The notes under the pieces were generated by a model that searched no databases, had not been told where the DNA came from, and saw nothing but the letters and a program-made list of their open reading frames with translations. This document shows positions 9,139 through 16,194 of a DNA stretch of 64,000 bases, piece after piece. Both the position numbers and the translations under genes were made by a program. Position 1 is the first letter of the stretch; each line of letters starts with the position of its first letter. The stretch is taken from NCBI RefSeq assembly GCF_006542685.1, contig NZ_AP019736.1, positions 1,841,001-1,905,000 on the forward strand, given 5' to 3'. The DNA comes from Alistipes dispar (GTDB taxonomy: Bacteria; Bacteroidota; Bacteroidia; Bacteroidales; Rikenellaceae).

Positions 9139-9164
9139 AGTCCTGCCGCTGTCGCGGCAGGACT
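9139..9164. terminator. Hairpin between convergent genes
   Basis: AGTCCTGCCGC (9139-9149) and GCGGCAGGACT (9154-9164) form a perfect 11-bp stem with a 4-nt loop between two convergent genes. There is no strong T run on either side, so it may act as a weak bidirectional terminator. Confidence 0.5.
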
Positions 9165-9203
9165 GACTGTTCGGAGGTGGAACGTCCGGGATTTTGCACC
9201 GGT

Positions 9204-10046
9204 CTATTTTCCGAGGGCTGCAGCAGGGGAAAATGCCGCGAATATTTCCGCCTGCCCGGCGGGCGAGAGGTGGCGGTCGATTCCCGCGGGGCTCCAGGTG
9301 CGGTGTTCGCGGATGCTCTTCATGTAGCGTTGTTCGTTGGCCGGGCAGCCTTCCCGCGACGCCTTGTCGTGGTGGAGGTGGAAGACGATGCCGCTGAACT
9401 TCATGAGACGCTGGCGGATGCCGCTGTTTTCGAGGCGAAGTCCCAGCTCGGTGTCCTCGTATCCCCATCCTTCGAAGGTCTCGTCGTATCCGTTCACGCG
9501 CAGGGCGTCTTTGCGCCAGAGCGCCATGTTGCAACTGCGGGGCGTTCGGCTGGGAGCCAGCATCCGGTAGAGTACTGCGGCGATCGGGATGCGCAGGGCG
9601 TTGTTGCTGTTGCGAACGCCCCGGCTCAGGGCGGACAGCGACGTTATTTCGCCGCTGAGGACTTTCCGGGTCAGTGCTTCGGTGATGATTCCGCGCGACC
9701 CGGCGACATAGTGCCCCTCTTTGGCGAAGGCGATATGGTCCTGAATGAAGTTGCGTTGCAGGATCAGGTCGCCGTCGATCTGGATGAGGTAGTCGCACCG
9801 GCTGGCCGCGATGGCCTTGTTGCGGATGGCGGCGACGCGGAACCCGCGGTCCTCGTGCCAGATATGGCGGACGGGGACGGGTGAGATCCGTTCGAAATGT
9901 CGTACGACGTCGCGTGTCTCCATGCCCGACCCGTCGTCGGCGATCAGAATCTCGTCGGGCAGTACGCTCTGCTGCATCACGCTGTCGAGACACAGATAGA
10001 GGGCGCGGGGCCAGTTGTAGGTGGATATGATCAGCGATACTGTCAT
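9204..10046 (-). CDS. Family 2 glycosyltransferase with galactosyltransferase-type C-terminus
   Basis: 280 residues from the ATG at 10046 (MTVSLIISTYNWPRAL). An in-frame extension to 10154 lacks protein-like sequence, so the shorter start is chosen. GT-A motifs: ISTYN (7-11), ADDGS (36-40), QIDGDLI (donor/metal DxD). The GWGYEDTELGLRL motif typical of the C-terminal galactosyltransferase domain is followed by HLHH. This architecture is common in lipopolysaccharide core and O-antigen enzymes of Bacteroidetes. It converges with the CDP-glycerol transferase-like gene. Confidence 0.87.
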   Translation of the reverse strand: MTVSLIISTYNWPRALYLCLDSVMQQSVLPDEILIADDGSGMETRDVVRHFERISPVPVRHIWHEDRGFRVAAIRNKAIAASRCDYLIQIDGDLILQRNFIQDHIAFAKEGHYVAGSRGIITEALTRKVLSGEITSLSALSRGVRNSNNALRIPIAAVLYRMLAPSRTPRSCNMALWRKDALRVNGYDETFEGWGYEDTELGLRLENSGIRQRLMKFSGIVFHLHHDKASREGCPANEQRYMKSIREHRTWSPAGIDRHLSPAGQAEIFAAFSPAAALGK

Positions 10047-10346
10047 CGTGTGTGAATGGATTGGATCGGACGGCCGGAACGGTCTTTTCGTCCTGCAAAA
10101 TCTTTGCCGGGACACGGACTGTTCTGAGCGGCTTTCTCCGAAATCATTGCACAAAAATAACTATTAATTCTGGTTTTCTTAATTATAAATGCGATTTTCG
10201 GGGAATACTGCACCGAAGTACCGAAAGAATGTTTCAAAACGATGAATTCGGTTTGTATCTTGCTTATATACAATATGTTGAATGAAAACGCGAAGATGCT
10301 ATATTAAAAAATATGAAAAAAATCCGAAAAAATTTTAATAAAAAAC

Positions 10347-10377
10347 TTGCACGGTATCTTTTTCCGCCTTATCTTTG
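10347..10377 (+). promoter_or_regulatory. Promoter of small RNA 1
   Basis: TTG at 10347-10349, 20-bp spacer, TATCTTTG at 10370-10377: a good match to the Bacteroidetes housekeeping promoter. It lies in AT-rich DNA with no following open frame. Confidence 0.72.
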
Positions 10378-10429
10378 CAGCGAAGTTTTAAGGTTCATTT
10401 AGGTTAGTAGTTTTAGGTTGGTGAGGAAA
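10369..10429 (+). repeat. Direct repeat copy 1 (promoter -7 plus ~50-nt leader)
   Basis: This ~61-bp stretch recurs at 10726-10787 with one substitution and one T insertion. It contains the -7 box and a leader with several GGTT units (AAGGTTC, TAGGTTAG, TAGGTTGG), ending in GAGGAAA. Confidence 0.9.
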
Positions 10430-10475
10430 CTGTGGATGACGGACGTTCTGTCCCGATTCCGGGTTTCCTTTTTTT
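10384..10475 (+). ncRNA. Small RNA 1 (candidate, ~92 nt)
   Basis: Begins about 7 nt after a consensus -7 box with the shared GGTT-rich leader and ends in an intrinsic terminator: AGGAAAC (10424-10430) pairs with GTTTCCT (10463-10469), with an inner GGAC/GTCC stem, followed by T7. No start codon precedes a useful frame, so the unit looks like a short untranslated transcript. I do not recognise a named RNA family. Confidence 0.6.
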
Positions 10476-10702
10476 GTGTCTGTGCCGGAACCTTTTCGGA
10501 CGGCTTCGGATTCCGGTTGCATTTCGTCGGACGGTTCCGGTCCGTATCCGGTTTTTCCGGCGATACGCCCGACGGTTGTATTATTTGATGCAATGCGCTG
10601 GTTTTTATTGTATTATATCTTGCTGCCTTTCTCGTTTCCTGCCTTTTGCAGAGCTTTGTATGTTACCAAATTGTTAAATATATTTAATATATTCATAAAT
10701 TA

Positions 10703-10734
10703 TTTGCGTAATTCGAAAAAGGCCCTTATCTTTG
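10703..10734 (+). promoter_or_regulatory. Promoter of small RNA 2
   Basis: TTTG at 10703-10706, 20-bp spacer, TATCTTTG at 10727-10734. The -7 box lies in the repeated block; the -33 region is different sequence from that of the first copy. Confidence 0.78.
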
Positions 10735-10787
10735 CAGTGAAGTTTTAAGGTTCATTTAGGTTAGTAGTTTTAGGTTGGTTGAGGAAA
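10726..10787 (+). repeat. Direct repeat copy 2 (promoter -7 plus ~50-nt leader)
   Basis: Second copy of the block at 10369-10429, nearly identical over ~61 bp, after which the two units diverge completely. Confidence 0.9.
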
Positions 10788-10935
10788 TCGGCAGGTTGTG
10801 ATGCGGAACGCATCACTAAGACTCGAGGGGCGGTACTCGTTCCGAAGGTCGAATACCTTCGATTAAACCTCGTTTTTGGAAGGGGGTGGTTCCCCTCCGA
10901 AAAAAGGTCTGAGTCGTGAGACTCGGGCCTTTTTC
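10741..10935 (+). ncRNA. Small RNA 2 (structured candidate, ~195 nt)
   Basis: After the shared leader come several stable hairpins: GTGATGCG/CGCATCAC (10798-10816, loop GAA), CGAG/CTCG (10824-10839) and CGAAGG/CCTTCG (10843-10861), all enclosed by AGGTT (10793-10797) pairing with AACCT (10866-10870). A G/C-rich stem follows (10878-10898), then a terminator stem at 10906-10929 with a T-rich tail to 10940. A 21-codon frame from ATG 10801 overlaps the hairpins and is probably chance. 6S RNA or another housekeeping RNA is possible, but I cannot assign a family from sequence alone. Confidence 0.65.
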
Positions 10936-11049
10936 TTTTTTGCGGCGGTTTGTAGCGGGACAGGGCGGGTCCGGCGGAACCGGACCCGTCGTCCGGGACC
11001 TTTTCCGGATCCGTTTTCCGGGGAGTCGGGGTGTCCGTATCCTTTCCGC

Positions 11050-11772
11050 TCAGCGTTCGTCCAGTTCTTCGCGGCTTACCGTGACCTCGACGGCGCCCAG
11101 CGCGTAGCAGCCGATGTCGTAGGGATTGTAGCAGAAAACGATGCCTTCGGGCGCGATACGGAAATTCTCCGTGGCGCCGATCTGTTCGGGGAAGAAGCCC
11201 TGTGCGGCCAGCTCCTCCTCGTTCCTCGCACCGTATTGCCGGCAGAGTTTGCGCAGGATCAGTTCGTCGAGACGCTCCGCCTGCTCCTCGGTGAAGAGAT
11301 CGGCCGTCGTGATTTCATACCCCTTTGCGAGCGAGTAGGTGTGGTATTCGGTCTCGTAGATGCCGTGTGCGCCGCCCGTGTAGCTCGACCGCGTGATGAC
11401 GTAGGTGAGCAGCGAATCCTGCACGCTGCCCTCCGCTTCGACCGATATTTCGTAGGACTGCGTCGGCCGGATGTCCGCCGTGTAGATCGTGTCGATCTCC
11501 CGGACGGCGGCGGCGATCGCTTCCCGTACCGACCCGGTCTGCTCCCCGGTCTGGAAGAAGTAGCGGATGTTGGCCTGCTCGACGGCTTGCAGCGCCGGGG
11601 ATTCCGCGGCGTTCAGGATCGTGGCGAACCGGTATTCGATCCGGCATCCGGCGCCGCTGTCTCCGAGCAGCGTATCGACGCTCACGGTCCCGAATGCGGG
11701 GCGTACCGGGCGTCGGTTGCAGGAGACGGCCAGCAGGAGTGCGGCGGCAGACAGCAGGAGTGCTTTTTTCAT
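11050..11772 (-). CDS. RsiV-like lipoprotein (DUF4163/DUF3298)
   Basis: 240 residues. A lipoprotein signal (LLLAVSC) puts it in the envelope after processing by LspA. The body matches the DUF4163-DUF3298 pair: an N-terminal beta-rich part (EYRFATILNAAESPALQAVEQANIRYFF...) followed by YTGGAHGIYETEYHTYSLAKGYEITTADLF, close to the family signature GGAHG...N.D..TG..i.l.DLF. Relatives include the extracellular part of the anti-sigma factor RsiV and the peptidoglycan deacetylase PdaC accessory domain. No sigma factor gene is adjacent and there is no transmembrane anti-sigma domain, so a stand-alone envelope sensor or lysozyme-binding role is only a possibility. Confidence 0.82.
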   Translation of the reverse strand: MKKALLLSAAALLLAVSCNRRPVRPAFGTVSVDTLLGDSGAGCRIEYRFATILNAAESPALQAVEQANIRYFFQTGEQTGSVREAIAAAVREIDTIYTADIRPTQSYEISVEAEGSVQDSLLTYVITRSSYTGGAHGIYETEYHTYSLAKGYEITTADLFTEEQAERLDELILRKLCRQYGARNEEELAAQGFFPEQIGATENFRIAPEGIVFCYNPYDIGCYALGAVEVTVSREELDER

Positions 11773-11869
11773 GGCGGAAGGGTTAAAGGGGTTATGTCCG
11801 GATAAAGATAGTCAAAAAGCGTGTTTTGCGGCCCTTTCCGAAAAAAAATCACATATTTTGTCCGAAAAT

Positions 11870-11900
11870 TTTGGAGATTCGAAAGAAGACCTTATCTTTG
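11870..11900 (+). promoter_or_regulatory. Promoter of tRNA-Glu
   Basis: TTTG at 11870-11873, 19-bp spacer, TATCTTTG at 11893-11900, about 17 nt before the tRNA 5' end. Confidence 0.85.
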
Positions 11901-11917
11901 CACCACGAAACTCAAAC

Positions 11918-11989
11918 GGTGGATTCATCTAAGGGTTAGGATACATGCCTCTCACGCATGACATAGGGGTTCGAATCCCCTATCCACTA
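11918..11989 (+). tRNA. tRNA-Glu(CTC)
   Basis: 72 nt. Acceptor GGTGGAT/ATCCACT (one G-T wobble), discriminator A, anticodon stem CATGC/GCATG with loop CTCTCAC (anticodon CTC), T-arm AGGGG/CCCCT with TTCGAAT loop. CCA is not encoded. Confidence 0.93.
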
Positions 11990-11990
11990 C

Positions 11991-12030
11991 GAAGTAAAAC
12001 GGCCATACGGAAGTATGGCCGTTTTACTTC
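11991..12030 (+). terminator. Terminator of tRNA-Glu
   Basis: Perfect 18-bp inverted repeat, GAAGTAAAACGGCCATAC with its complement, around loop GGAA, starting 2 nt after the tRNA. The TTTT is inside the 3' arm rather than after it. Confidence 0.75.
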
Positions 12031-12141
12031 GTGCCGTTCCGTGCCGTTCCCGTTCTGGGGGACGGCTTTTTGCTTCGGAGGGGGCATCGGCTCCGGTGTC
12101 GCCGCACGTTCCGGTACGCTTCCGTCGGCATCCCGGAAATG

Positions 12142-12215
12142 CCTGCCGGACGGAGAAAACGGCGGCGGCCGCCTTCGCAGGAAGGCGGCCGCCGCCGTTT
12201 TCTCCGTCCGGCAGG
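12142..12215. repeat. Perfect 35-bp hairpin after raiA
   Basis: 35-nt arms (12142-12176 and 12181-12215) are exactly complementary around a 4-nt loop (GCAG). The stem is GC-rich with an internal AAAA/TTTT. It lies 9 bp downstream of the raiA stop. It may end raiA transcription, but neither side has a terminal T run and the stem is far longer than an ordinary terminator. Confidence 0.85.
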
Positions 12216-12224
12216 GGCGGGCTG

Positions 12225-12521
12225 CTATTTCTCGGTTTTCGCCTTGAATTTCTCCAACTGGCGTTTCAGGGCGTCGATCGCCTCGTCCACCGACTCCTCG
12301 AAGGCCTTGGACTGGTGGCAGGCCACCAGGTCCTCGCCCGGCATGTGCAGCGTGATGGTTGCGATCTTGTTTCCCTTTTCGTGGTCCTTATCGAGTTTCA
12401 GAATGACTTCGGCGCCCGTCGAGCGTTCCGCGAAGCGGTCCAGTTTCGTCATCTTGGCGTTCACGAATTCGACCAGCCGTTTGTCGGCGTCGAATTTCAC
12501 GGATTGAATCTGTACGTTCAT
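12225..12521 (-). CDS. raiA: Ribosome hibernation-promoting factor (HPF/YfiA family)
   Basis: 98 residues from ATG 12521 (MNVQIQSVKFDADKRL); an upstream in-frame start is less likely. Short HPF/YfiA-type protein: beta-alpha fold with the central EVILKLDKDHEKGNKIATITLHMPG and a C-terminal acidic-basic helix (EESVDEAIDALKRQLEKFKAK). It binds the decoding region of the 30S subunit in slow growth and stabilises inactive ribosomes. The long-form dimerisation domain is absent. It sits 23 bp downstream of xerC and is likely co-transcribed with it, a pairing seen in other Bacteroidetes. Confidence 0.93.
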   Translation of the reverse strand: MNVQIQSVKFDADKRLVEFVNAKMTKLDRFAERSTGAEVILKLDKDHEKGNKIATITLHMPGEDLVACHQSKAFEESVDEAIDALKRQLEKFKAKTEK

Positions 12522-12544
12522 AGCCTTACAGTTTATTAAGTTAA

Positions 12545-13447
12545 TCACTTCCCATCCTTTTCACGGGGATGGGCCTTCGCATAGACCTCCCGGAGCCTGG
12601 CTATGCTGTTGTGCGTGTAGACCTGCGTGGCCTGCAGCGAGGCGTGTCCGAGGAGCTCCTGTATCTCCCGCATATCCGCGCCGCCGTTCATCAGGTGCGT
12701 GGCGAACGTGTGCCGCAGGACGTGGGGGCTTTTCTTGCCCTGCACTCCGTTGCGCTCCAGTTCGCGGCGCACCGTGCGGTAAACCGCCGTGCGGGATATG
12801 CGCTCTCCTTTCCGTGTTAAAAATAGCGCTTTTTCTCCGGAATCGCAAATATTCTGCCGCTTAATCAGGTCGAGGTAGCGCAGAATCTTTTCGCGGACGG
12901 GCTCCGGTACGGGGACCATCCGCTCTTTGTCGCCCTTGCCGCGCACGCGCAGCGACATGGCGTCGTCCGACAGGTCGTCCCGGTCGATGCCCACCAGCTC
13001 GGCCAGCCGCAGTCCGCAGGCGTAGAGCATCAGTACGATCAGCGCGTCGCGTTCGGCGGCGAAGTCTCCGCTGTCGCGTTCGCACTCCCCGACGATGCCC
13101 TTCATGCGGCTCTCGGGCACGAAGGCCGGCAACCGGTGCGGAGTCCGGAGCGAGGCGATCGGACGCATGACGTCGTGCGTGACGGCGCCCGTGCGGAGCA
13201 GCCAGCGGAAGAGGGTCCTGAGCGACGAGACCTCGCGGTTCATCGACGCGGCGCCGATACCTCCCTGTTCGGTACGGTCGATGATCCATTCGCGCACCTG
13301 GTCCGTGGTGACGCTCTGCGGGTCGAACGAAGCGTCGTCGCAGTCGAGCCACGCCATGAACCGTTCGATGTCGCGGCGGTAGTTGCGGACGGTGAGCGGC
13401 GAGTAGCGCCGTTCGGCCTCGAGGTAGCGTATGAATTCCGGTAACAT
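12545..13447 (-). CDS. xerC: Tyrosine recombinase XerC
   Basis: 300 residues from ATG 13447 (MLPEFIRYLEAERRYSPLTVRNY). Full-length Xer recombinase: N-terminal SAM-like core-binding domain, then catalytic residues in CGLRLAEL (Arg), GKGDKER (Lys), HVLRHTFATHL (His and Arg), LLGHAS (His) and the nucleophile in QVYTH (Tyr). It resolves chromosome dimers at dif together with a partner Xer protein. Its length and pairing with raiA argue for the core-genome enzyme, though Xer-type enzymes can also act on invertible DNA. Confidence 0.93.
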   Translation of the reverse strand: MLPEFIRYLEAERRYSPLTVRNYRRDIERFMAWLDCDDASFDPQSVTTDQVREWIIDRTEQGGIGAASMNREVSSLRTLFRWLLRTGAVTHDVMRPIASLRTPHRLPAFVPESRMKGIVGECERDSGDFAAERDALIVLMLYACGLRLAELVGIDRDDLSDDAMSLRVRGKGDKERMVPVPEPVREKILRYLDLIKRQNICDSGEKALFLTRKGERISRTAVYRTVRRELERNGVQGKKSPHVLRHTFATHLMNGGADMREIQELLGHASLQATQVYTHNSIARLREVYAKAHPREKDGK

Positions 13448-13630
13448 GCTGCAAATATAACGCAAGACGGGGCGTTTTTGGTGTGCGCGCCGCCGGATTG
13501 TTTTCTGCCGCCGGGATGCGGACGGGCTCCGGTCTTCGCCCCGTTTGGACGGGTTTCGCCCCGGTGTGGCCGGCGCGTCGTTTGGTGCTGCTTCCGGATT
13601 GTGCTATCTTTGTTCCCGAATTCCGATCGT

Positions 13631-14212
13631 ATGAAACAGAACTGGAAACCCGGTACGGTGCTGTATCCGCTGCCGGCGGTGCTGGTGAGCTGCGGCGCCA
13701 CCCCCGAAGAGTACAACATGCTGACAGTGGCCTGGACCGGGACGGTCTGCACGACGCCGCCCATGTGCTATATCTCCGTGCGGCCCGAGCGGCATTCCTA
13801 TGCGGTCATCCGCCGCACGGGCGAGTTCGTCATCAACCTCACGACGCGTTCGATGGCGCGCGCTACGGACTGGTGCGGCGTCCGTTCGGGGCGCGATTTC
13901 GACAAGTTCCGCGAGACGGGGCTCACGCCCGTTCCGGCCGAACGGGTCGCGGCGCCCCTGATCGCCGAGGCGCCCGTCAGCATCGAGTGCCGCGTGCGTC
14001 AGGTGCTGCCGCTGGGCACGCACGACATGTTCCTGGCCGAAGTGGTGAACGTGCAGGCGGACGAAGCCTATATCGACCCCGCCACGGGGCGGTTCTGCCT
14101 CGAACGGGCCGAACCGATCGTCTATTCCCACGGCGAGTACTTCGCGCTGGGCGATGCGCTGGGCCGTTTCGGGTGGTCGGTCCGCCGGAAACGGCGGAAG
14201 CAGGGGCGGTGA
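13631..14212 (+). CDS. Flavin reductase family protein (FMN-binding split barrel)
   Basis: 193 residues from ATG 13631. Split-barrel flavin reductase-like features: ALPAVLVSCG-like opening (LPAVLVSCGATPEEYNMLTVAWTGTVCTTPPMCYISVRPERHSY), TGEFVINL, CGVRSGRDFDKF and a C-terminal dimer strand. It binds FMN and uses NAD(P)H or passes electrons; the partner is not known. No signal peptide, so cytoplasmic. It is monocistronic by context, divergent from xerC. Confidence 0.86.
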   Translation: MKQNWKPGTVLYPLPAVLVSCGATPEEYNMLTVAWTGTVCTTPPMCYISVRPERHSYAVIRRTGEFVINLTTRSMARATDWCGVRSGRDFDKFRETGLTPVPAERVAAPLIAEAPVSIECRVRQVLPLGTHDMFLAEVVNVQADEAYIDPATGRFCLERAEPIVYSHGEYFALGDALGRFGWSVRRKRRKQGR

Positions 14213-14245
14213 CGCTCCGGAACCGCGGAAACGGGGCGATTTTTA

Positions 14246-14276
14246 TTTGGATTTTCCGCAATATTCCCTATATTTG
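14246..14276 (+). promoter_or_regulatory. Consensus promoter firing into the araC-like segment
   Basis: TTTG at 14246-14249, 19-bp spacer, TATATTTG at 14269-14276, a perfect Bacteroidetes promoter. It points rightward, and transcription would begin at about 14282, right at the left inverted repeat. In the present arrangement it faces a terminator and the antisense strand of the regulator. Confidence 0.82.
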
Positions 14277-14280
14277 TGAA

Positions 14281-14315
14281 GTCATGGTCTATTCTCAATA
14301 GAGCATGACTTTTTT
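14281..14315 (+). terminator. Terminator hairpin containing left inverted repeat
   Basis: GTCATGGTCTATT (14281-14293) pairs with AATAGAGCATGAC (14297-14309), one mismatch, 3-nt loop, followed by T6. Its 5' arm begins outside and its 3' arm and T run lie inside the segment bounded by the inverted repeats, so the terminator exists only in this orientation. Confidence 0.78.
14288..14304 (+). repeat. Left 17-bp inverted repeat (IR-L)
   Basis: TCTATTCTCAATAGAGC, the exact reverse complement of 15571-15587. The two copies bracket the araC-like gene 1.27 kb apart. Each is also a near-palindrome (CTATT-CTC-AATAG). Confidence 0.9.
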
Positions 14316-14510
14316 CTTTTCGGAAAGAATTCTTTTTTACTCGGTGCAAATTTAGCGACTTTCCGCCCGTCGCGGTTCTCCGTACGTTCCATCCTGTTGC
14401 CGCTTTCGGTCAAAGTCCGGAAGTCGGATGCCGGGCCGGCGTTTCCGACGGGCGGGCGATCCGGCTGACGCATGACGTATCGGTGTGAATGCCAGTGAGA
14501 TATTGCGTGA

Positions 14511-15395
14511 CTATCTGCATGACACGTCCTTGCGGTATCTGCGTATCAGCTCCGACGGCGTACAGTGGAAATTCGCTTTGCAGAAGCGGTTGAAGCTGCT
14601 GTGCGAGTCGAAGCCGAACTTGGCCATGAGGTCCTTGATCGTCGTCTCCGGACAGGCGATCTCTCCGACGATGCGCTGGCATGTCTGTTTCAGCATCCAG
14701 TCGTGGGCCGTGTCGTTGAACTCGCTCTTGAACCGGCGCAGGAAGGTGCTGCGGCTCATGGGCGAGAGGTCGATCAGCTCCTTGAGCGAATGCACCTTCC
14801 GGTAGTTTTCGAAGACGAAATTGCGGAAGTCGAACGACCGACTGACGATCGGGTAGAAGAGCCCGGCGATCTCCTCCTTGCTGTAAAACCCGCGCAGATA
14901 GAAAAAGAGCTCCCGGTGTTTCATTTCGTGCAGGTGCGCGCAGCTCATGCCGTTCTTCAGGCAGAAGACGAGCAGGTCGAAGAAGGCGGTGAGCGGATAC
15001 CGGATCTCGGTGGGGCGGAAATCGTAGCGCAGTTGCCGGCACAGCGTGTGATAGCTTTGCAGCACGAGCCGGTCGCAGCCGCTCTCGGGTTTCTCGAAGG
15101 CCATGTCCAGCAGCCGGACCCGTGTGAGCGTCCGTCCGCTGAACGCCGCCGAACGCGGTACGAGGATCATCTCGCCGGCCGAGAAGTCGCGGCCCGAGAA
15201 CTGGTTGCAGTCGAGCGAGCAGCGCCCTTCCAGCAGGATCAGCAGGTGGTTCCTCCGCACGGTGTCGAGCCGTTCCGTTTCGCCGGCTTCGAGCTCTTCG
15301 TAGATGAAGCCGCTCCCGACGTCGGCCCGGTAGTGGTTGCAGGTCTGGTGTTCGCCTATATATAATAGGTCGTGCAGCAAAAGGGGGTTTTTCAT
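14511..15395 (-). CDS. AraC-family transcriptional regulator
   Basis: 294 residues. An N-terminal sensing/dimerisation domain with cupin-like strands (LLILLEGRCSLDCNQFSGRDFSAGEMILVPR) is followed by a C-terminal AraC double helix-turn-helix (LKELIDLSPMSRSTFLRRFKSEFN..., then TTIKDLMAKFGFDSHSSFNRFCKANFHCTPSELIRRYRK). This type acts on neighbouring surface genes in Bacteroidetes. The gene is divergent from the fimbrial operon and lies within 17-bp inverted repeats. No consensus promoter is seen upstream in its current orientation. Tandem motifs at 15423-15444 are candidate binding sites. Confidence 0.92.
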   Translation of the reverse strand: MKNPLLLHDLLYIGEHQTCNHYRADVGSGFIYEELEAGETERLDTVRRNHLLILLEGRCSLDCNQFSGRDFSAGEMILVPRSAAFSGRTLTRVRLLDMAFEKPESGCDRLVLQSYHTLCRQLRYDFRPTEIRYPLTAFFDLLVFCLKNGMSCAHLHEMKHRELFFYLRGFYSKEEIAGLFYPIVSRSFDFRNFVFENYRKVHSLKELIDLSPMSRSTFLRRFKSEFNDTAHDWMLKQTCQRIVGEIACPETTIKDLMAKFGFDSHSSFNRFCKANFHCTPSELIRRYRKDVSCR

Positions 15396-15422
15396 GGGTC
15401 CAATCTGTTATTCGTTACGTTA

Positions 15423-15474
15423 TGTTTCAGCAGTGTTTCAGCAAACGGTTTTGTTGTCGCTTGGTTTCCAGCAG
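15423..15474. promoter_or_regulatory. Tandem operator-like repeats
   Basis: TGTTTCAGCAG (15423-15433) is followed directly by TGTTTCAGCAA (15434-15444), and a looser copy TGGTTTCCAGCAG lies at 15462-15474. The 11-bp period places copies on the same DNA face, as expected for an AraC-type dimer. Confidence 0.55.
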
Positions 15475-15570
15475 GTTCCCGCTCCGGAGCCCGTCCGTTT
15501 CGGAATACGCCGCGCGCTGAAACGTATTTCCGTTTTATGTCGTTGAAAATCAGTTGTCGGCAGCCGGTCC

Positions 15571-15587
15571 GCTCTATTGAGAATAGA
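15571..15587 (-). repeat. Right 17-bp inverted repeat (IR-R)
   Basis: Exact reverse complement of 14288-14304, ending 20 bp before the first codon of the fimbrial operon. It also forms a small hairpin, CTCTATT-GAG-AATAGAG. Confidence 0.9.
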
Positions 15588-15607
15588 GCAGGGCGGAAGA
15601 CAACGAT

Positions 15608-16183
15608 ATGAACAGAGTTTTACTGCCGTTTCTATTGATGCTGTTTTGCGGAATCGCGGAGGCGCATGCGCAGCGGCTGGCCGTCAAGAGCAACCTGCTC
15701 TACGATGCGACGACGACGGTCAATCTGGCGCTGGAGGCGGGATTCTCCGCGCGCTGGTCCGTGGACCTCTCGGGGAATCTCAATCCGTGGACTTTCTCCG
15801 GCAACCGGAAGGTGAAGCACTGGCTGGTGCAGCCCGAAATCCGGCGGTGGAACTGCGAGGCGTTCAACCGTGGCTTCTGGGGCGTGCACCTGTTGGGCGG
15901 ACAGTACAACGCCGGCGGATTCCGGGTTCCGCTGCTGCCGACGCTCCGCCATACGCGCTACCAGGGATGGATGGTCGGCGGCGGCATAAGCTACGGCTAC
16001 CATTGGTATCTTGGAGCGCACTGGAATCTCGAGGCGACCGTCGGTCTGGGGTATATCTATACGCGCTACGACCGGTTCGAGTGCTACCGTTGCGGGCGGG
16101 TCACCGGCCGCGACGAGCACCACGGCTACTGGGGCCCGACGCGTATCGGTATTTCGGTCGTCTATCTTTTCAATCACAAATAA
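15608..16183 (+). CDS. DUF3575 outer-membrane protein, first gene of fimbrial operon
   Basis: 191 residues with a cleavable signal peptide (LLMLFCGIAEAHAQ). The mature part opens RLAVKSNLLYDATTTVNLALEAG and has alternating hydrophobic strands typical of an 8-strand barrel, ending in an aromatic strand (VYLF). It matches DUF3575 proteins that regularly precede Mfa/Fim pilin genes in Bacteroidales. A role in fimbrial secretion or anchoring is inferred from position. Twelve bp separate it from the next gene. No consensus promoter is visible in the 210 bp upstream. Confidence 0.85.
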   Translation: MNRVLLPFLLMLFCGIAEAHAQRLAVKSNLLYDATTTVNLALEAGFSARWSVDLSGNLNPWTFSGNRKVKHWLVQPEIRRWNCEAFNRGFWGVHLLGGQYNAGGFRVPLLPTLRHTRYQGWMVGGGISYGYHWYLGAHWNLEATVGLGYIYTRYDRFECYRCGRVTGRDEHHGYWGPTRIGISVVYLFNHK

Positions 16184-16194
16184 CTTTTGTCGGC

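Noticed and set aside
10801..10866. 21-codon frame inside small RNA 2 as an attenuator leader peptide
   Set aside because: No run of regulatory codons, it overlaps strong hairpins, and there is no structural gene downstream on the same strand.
11991..12030. 18-bp inverted repeat after tRNA-Glu as an element attachment site
   Set aside because: Its position 2 nt after the tRNA, short loop and internal T run fit a terminator. No duplicated tRNA end or integrase is present.
12545..13447. XerC gene as a mobile-element recombinase
   Set aside because: Full-length Xer architecture, tight link with raiA and no mobile genes nearby indicate the chromosomal dimer-resolution enzyme.
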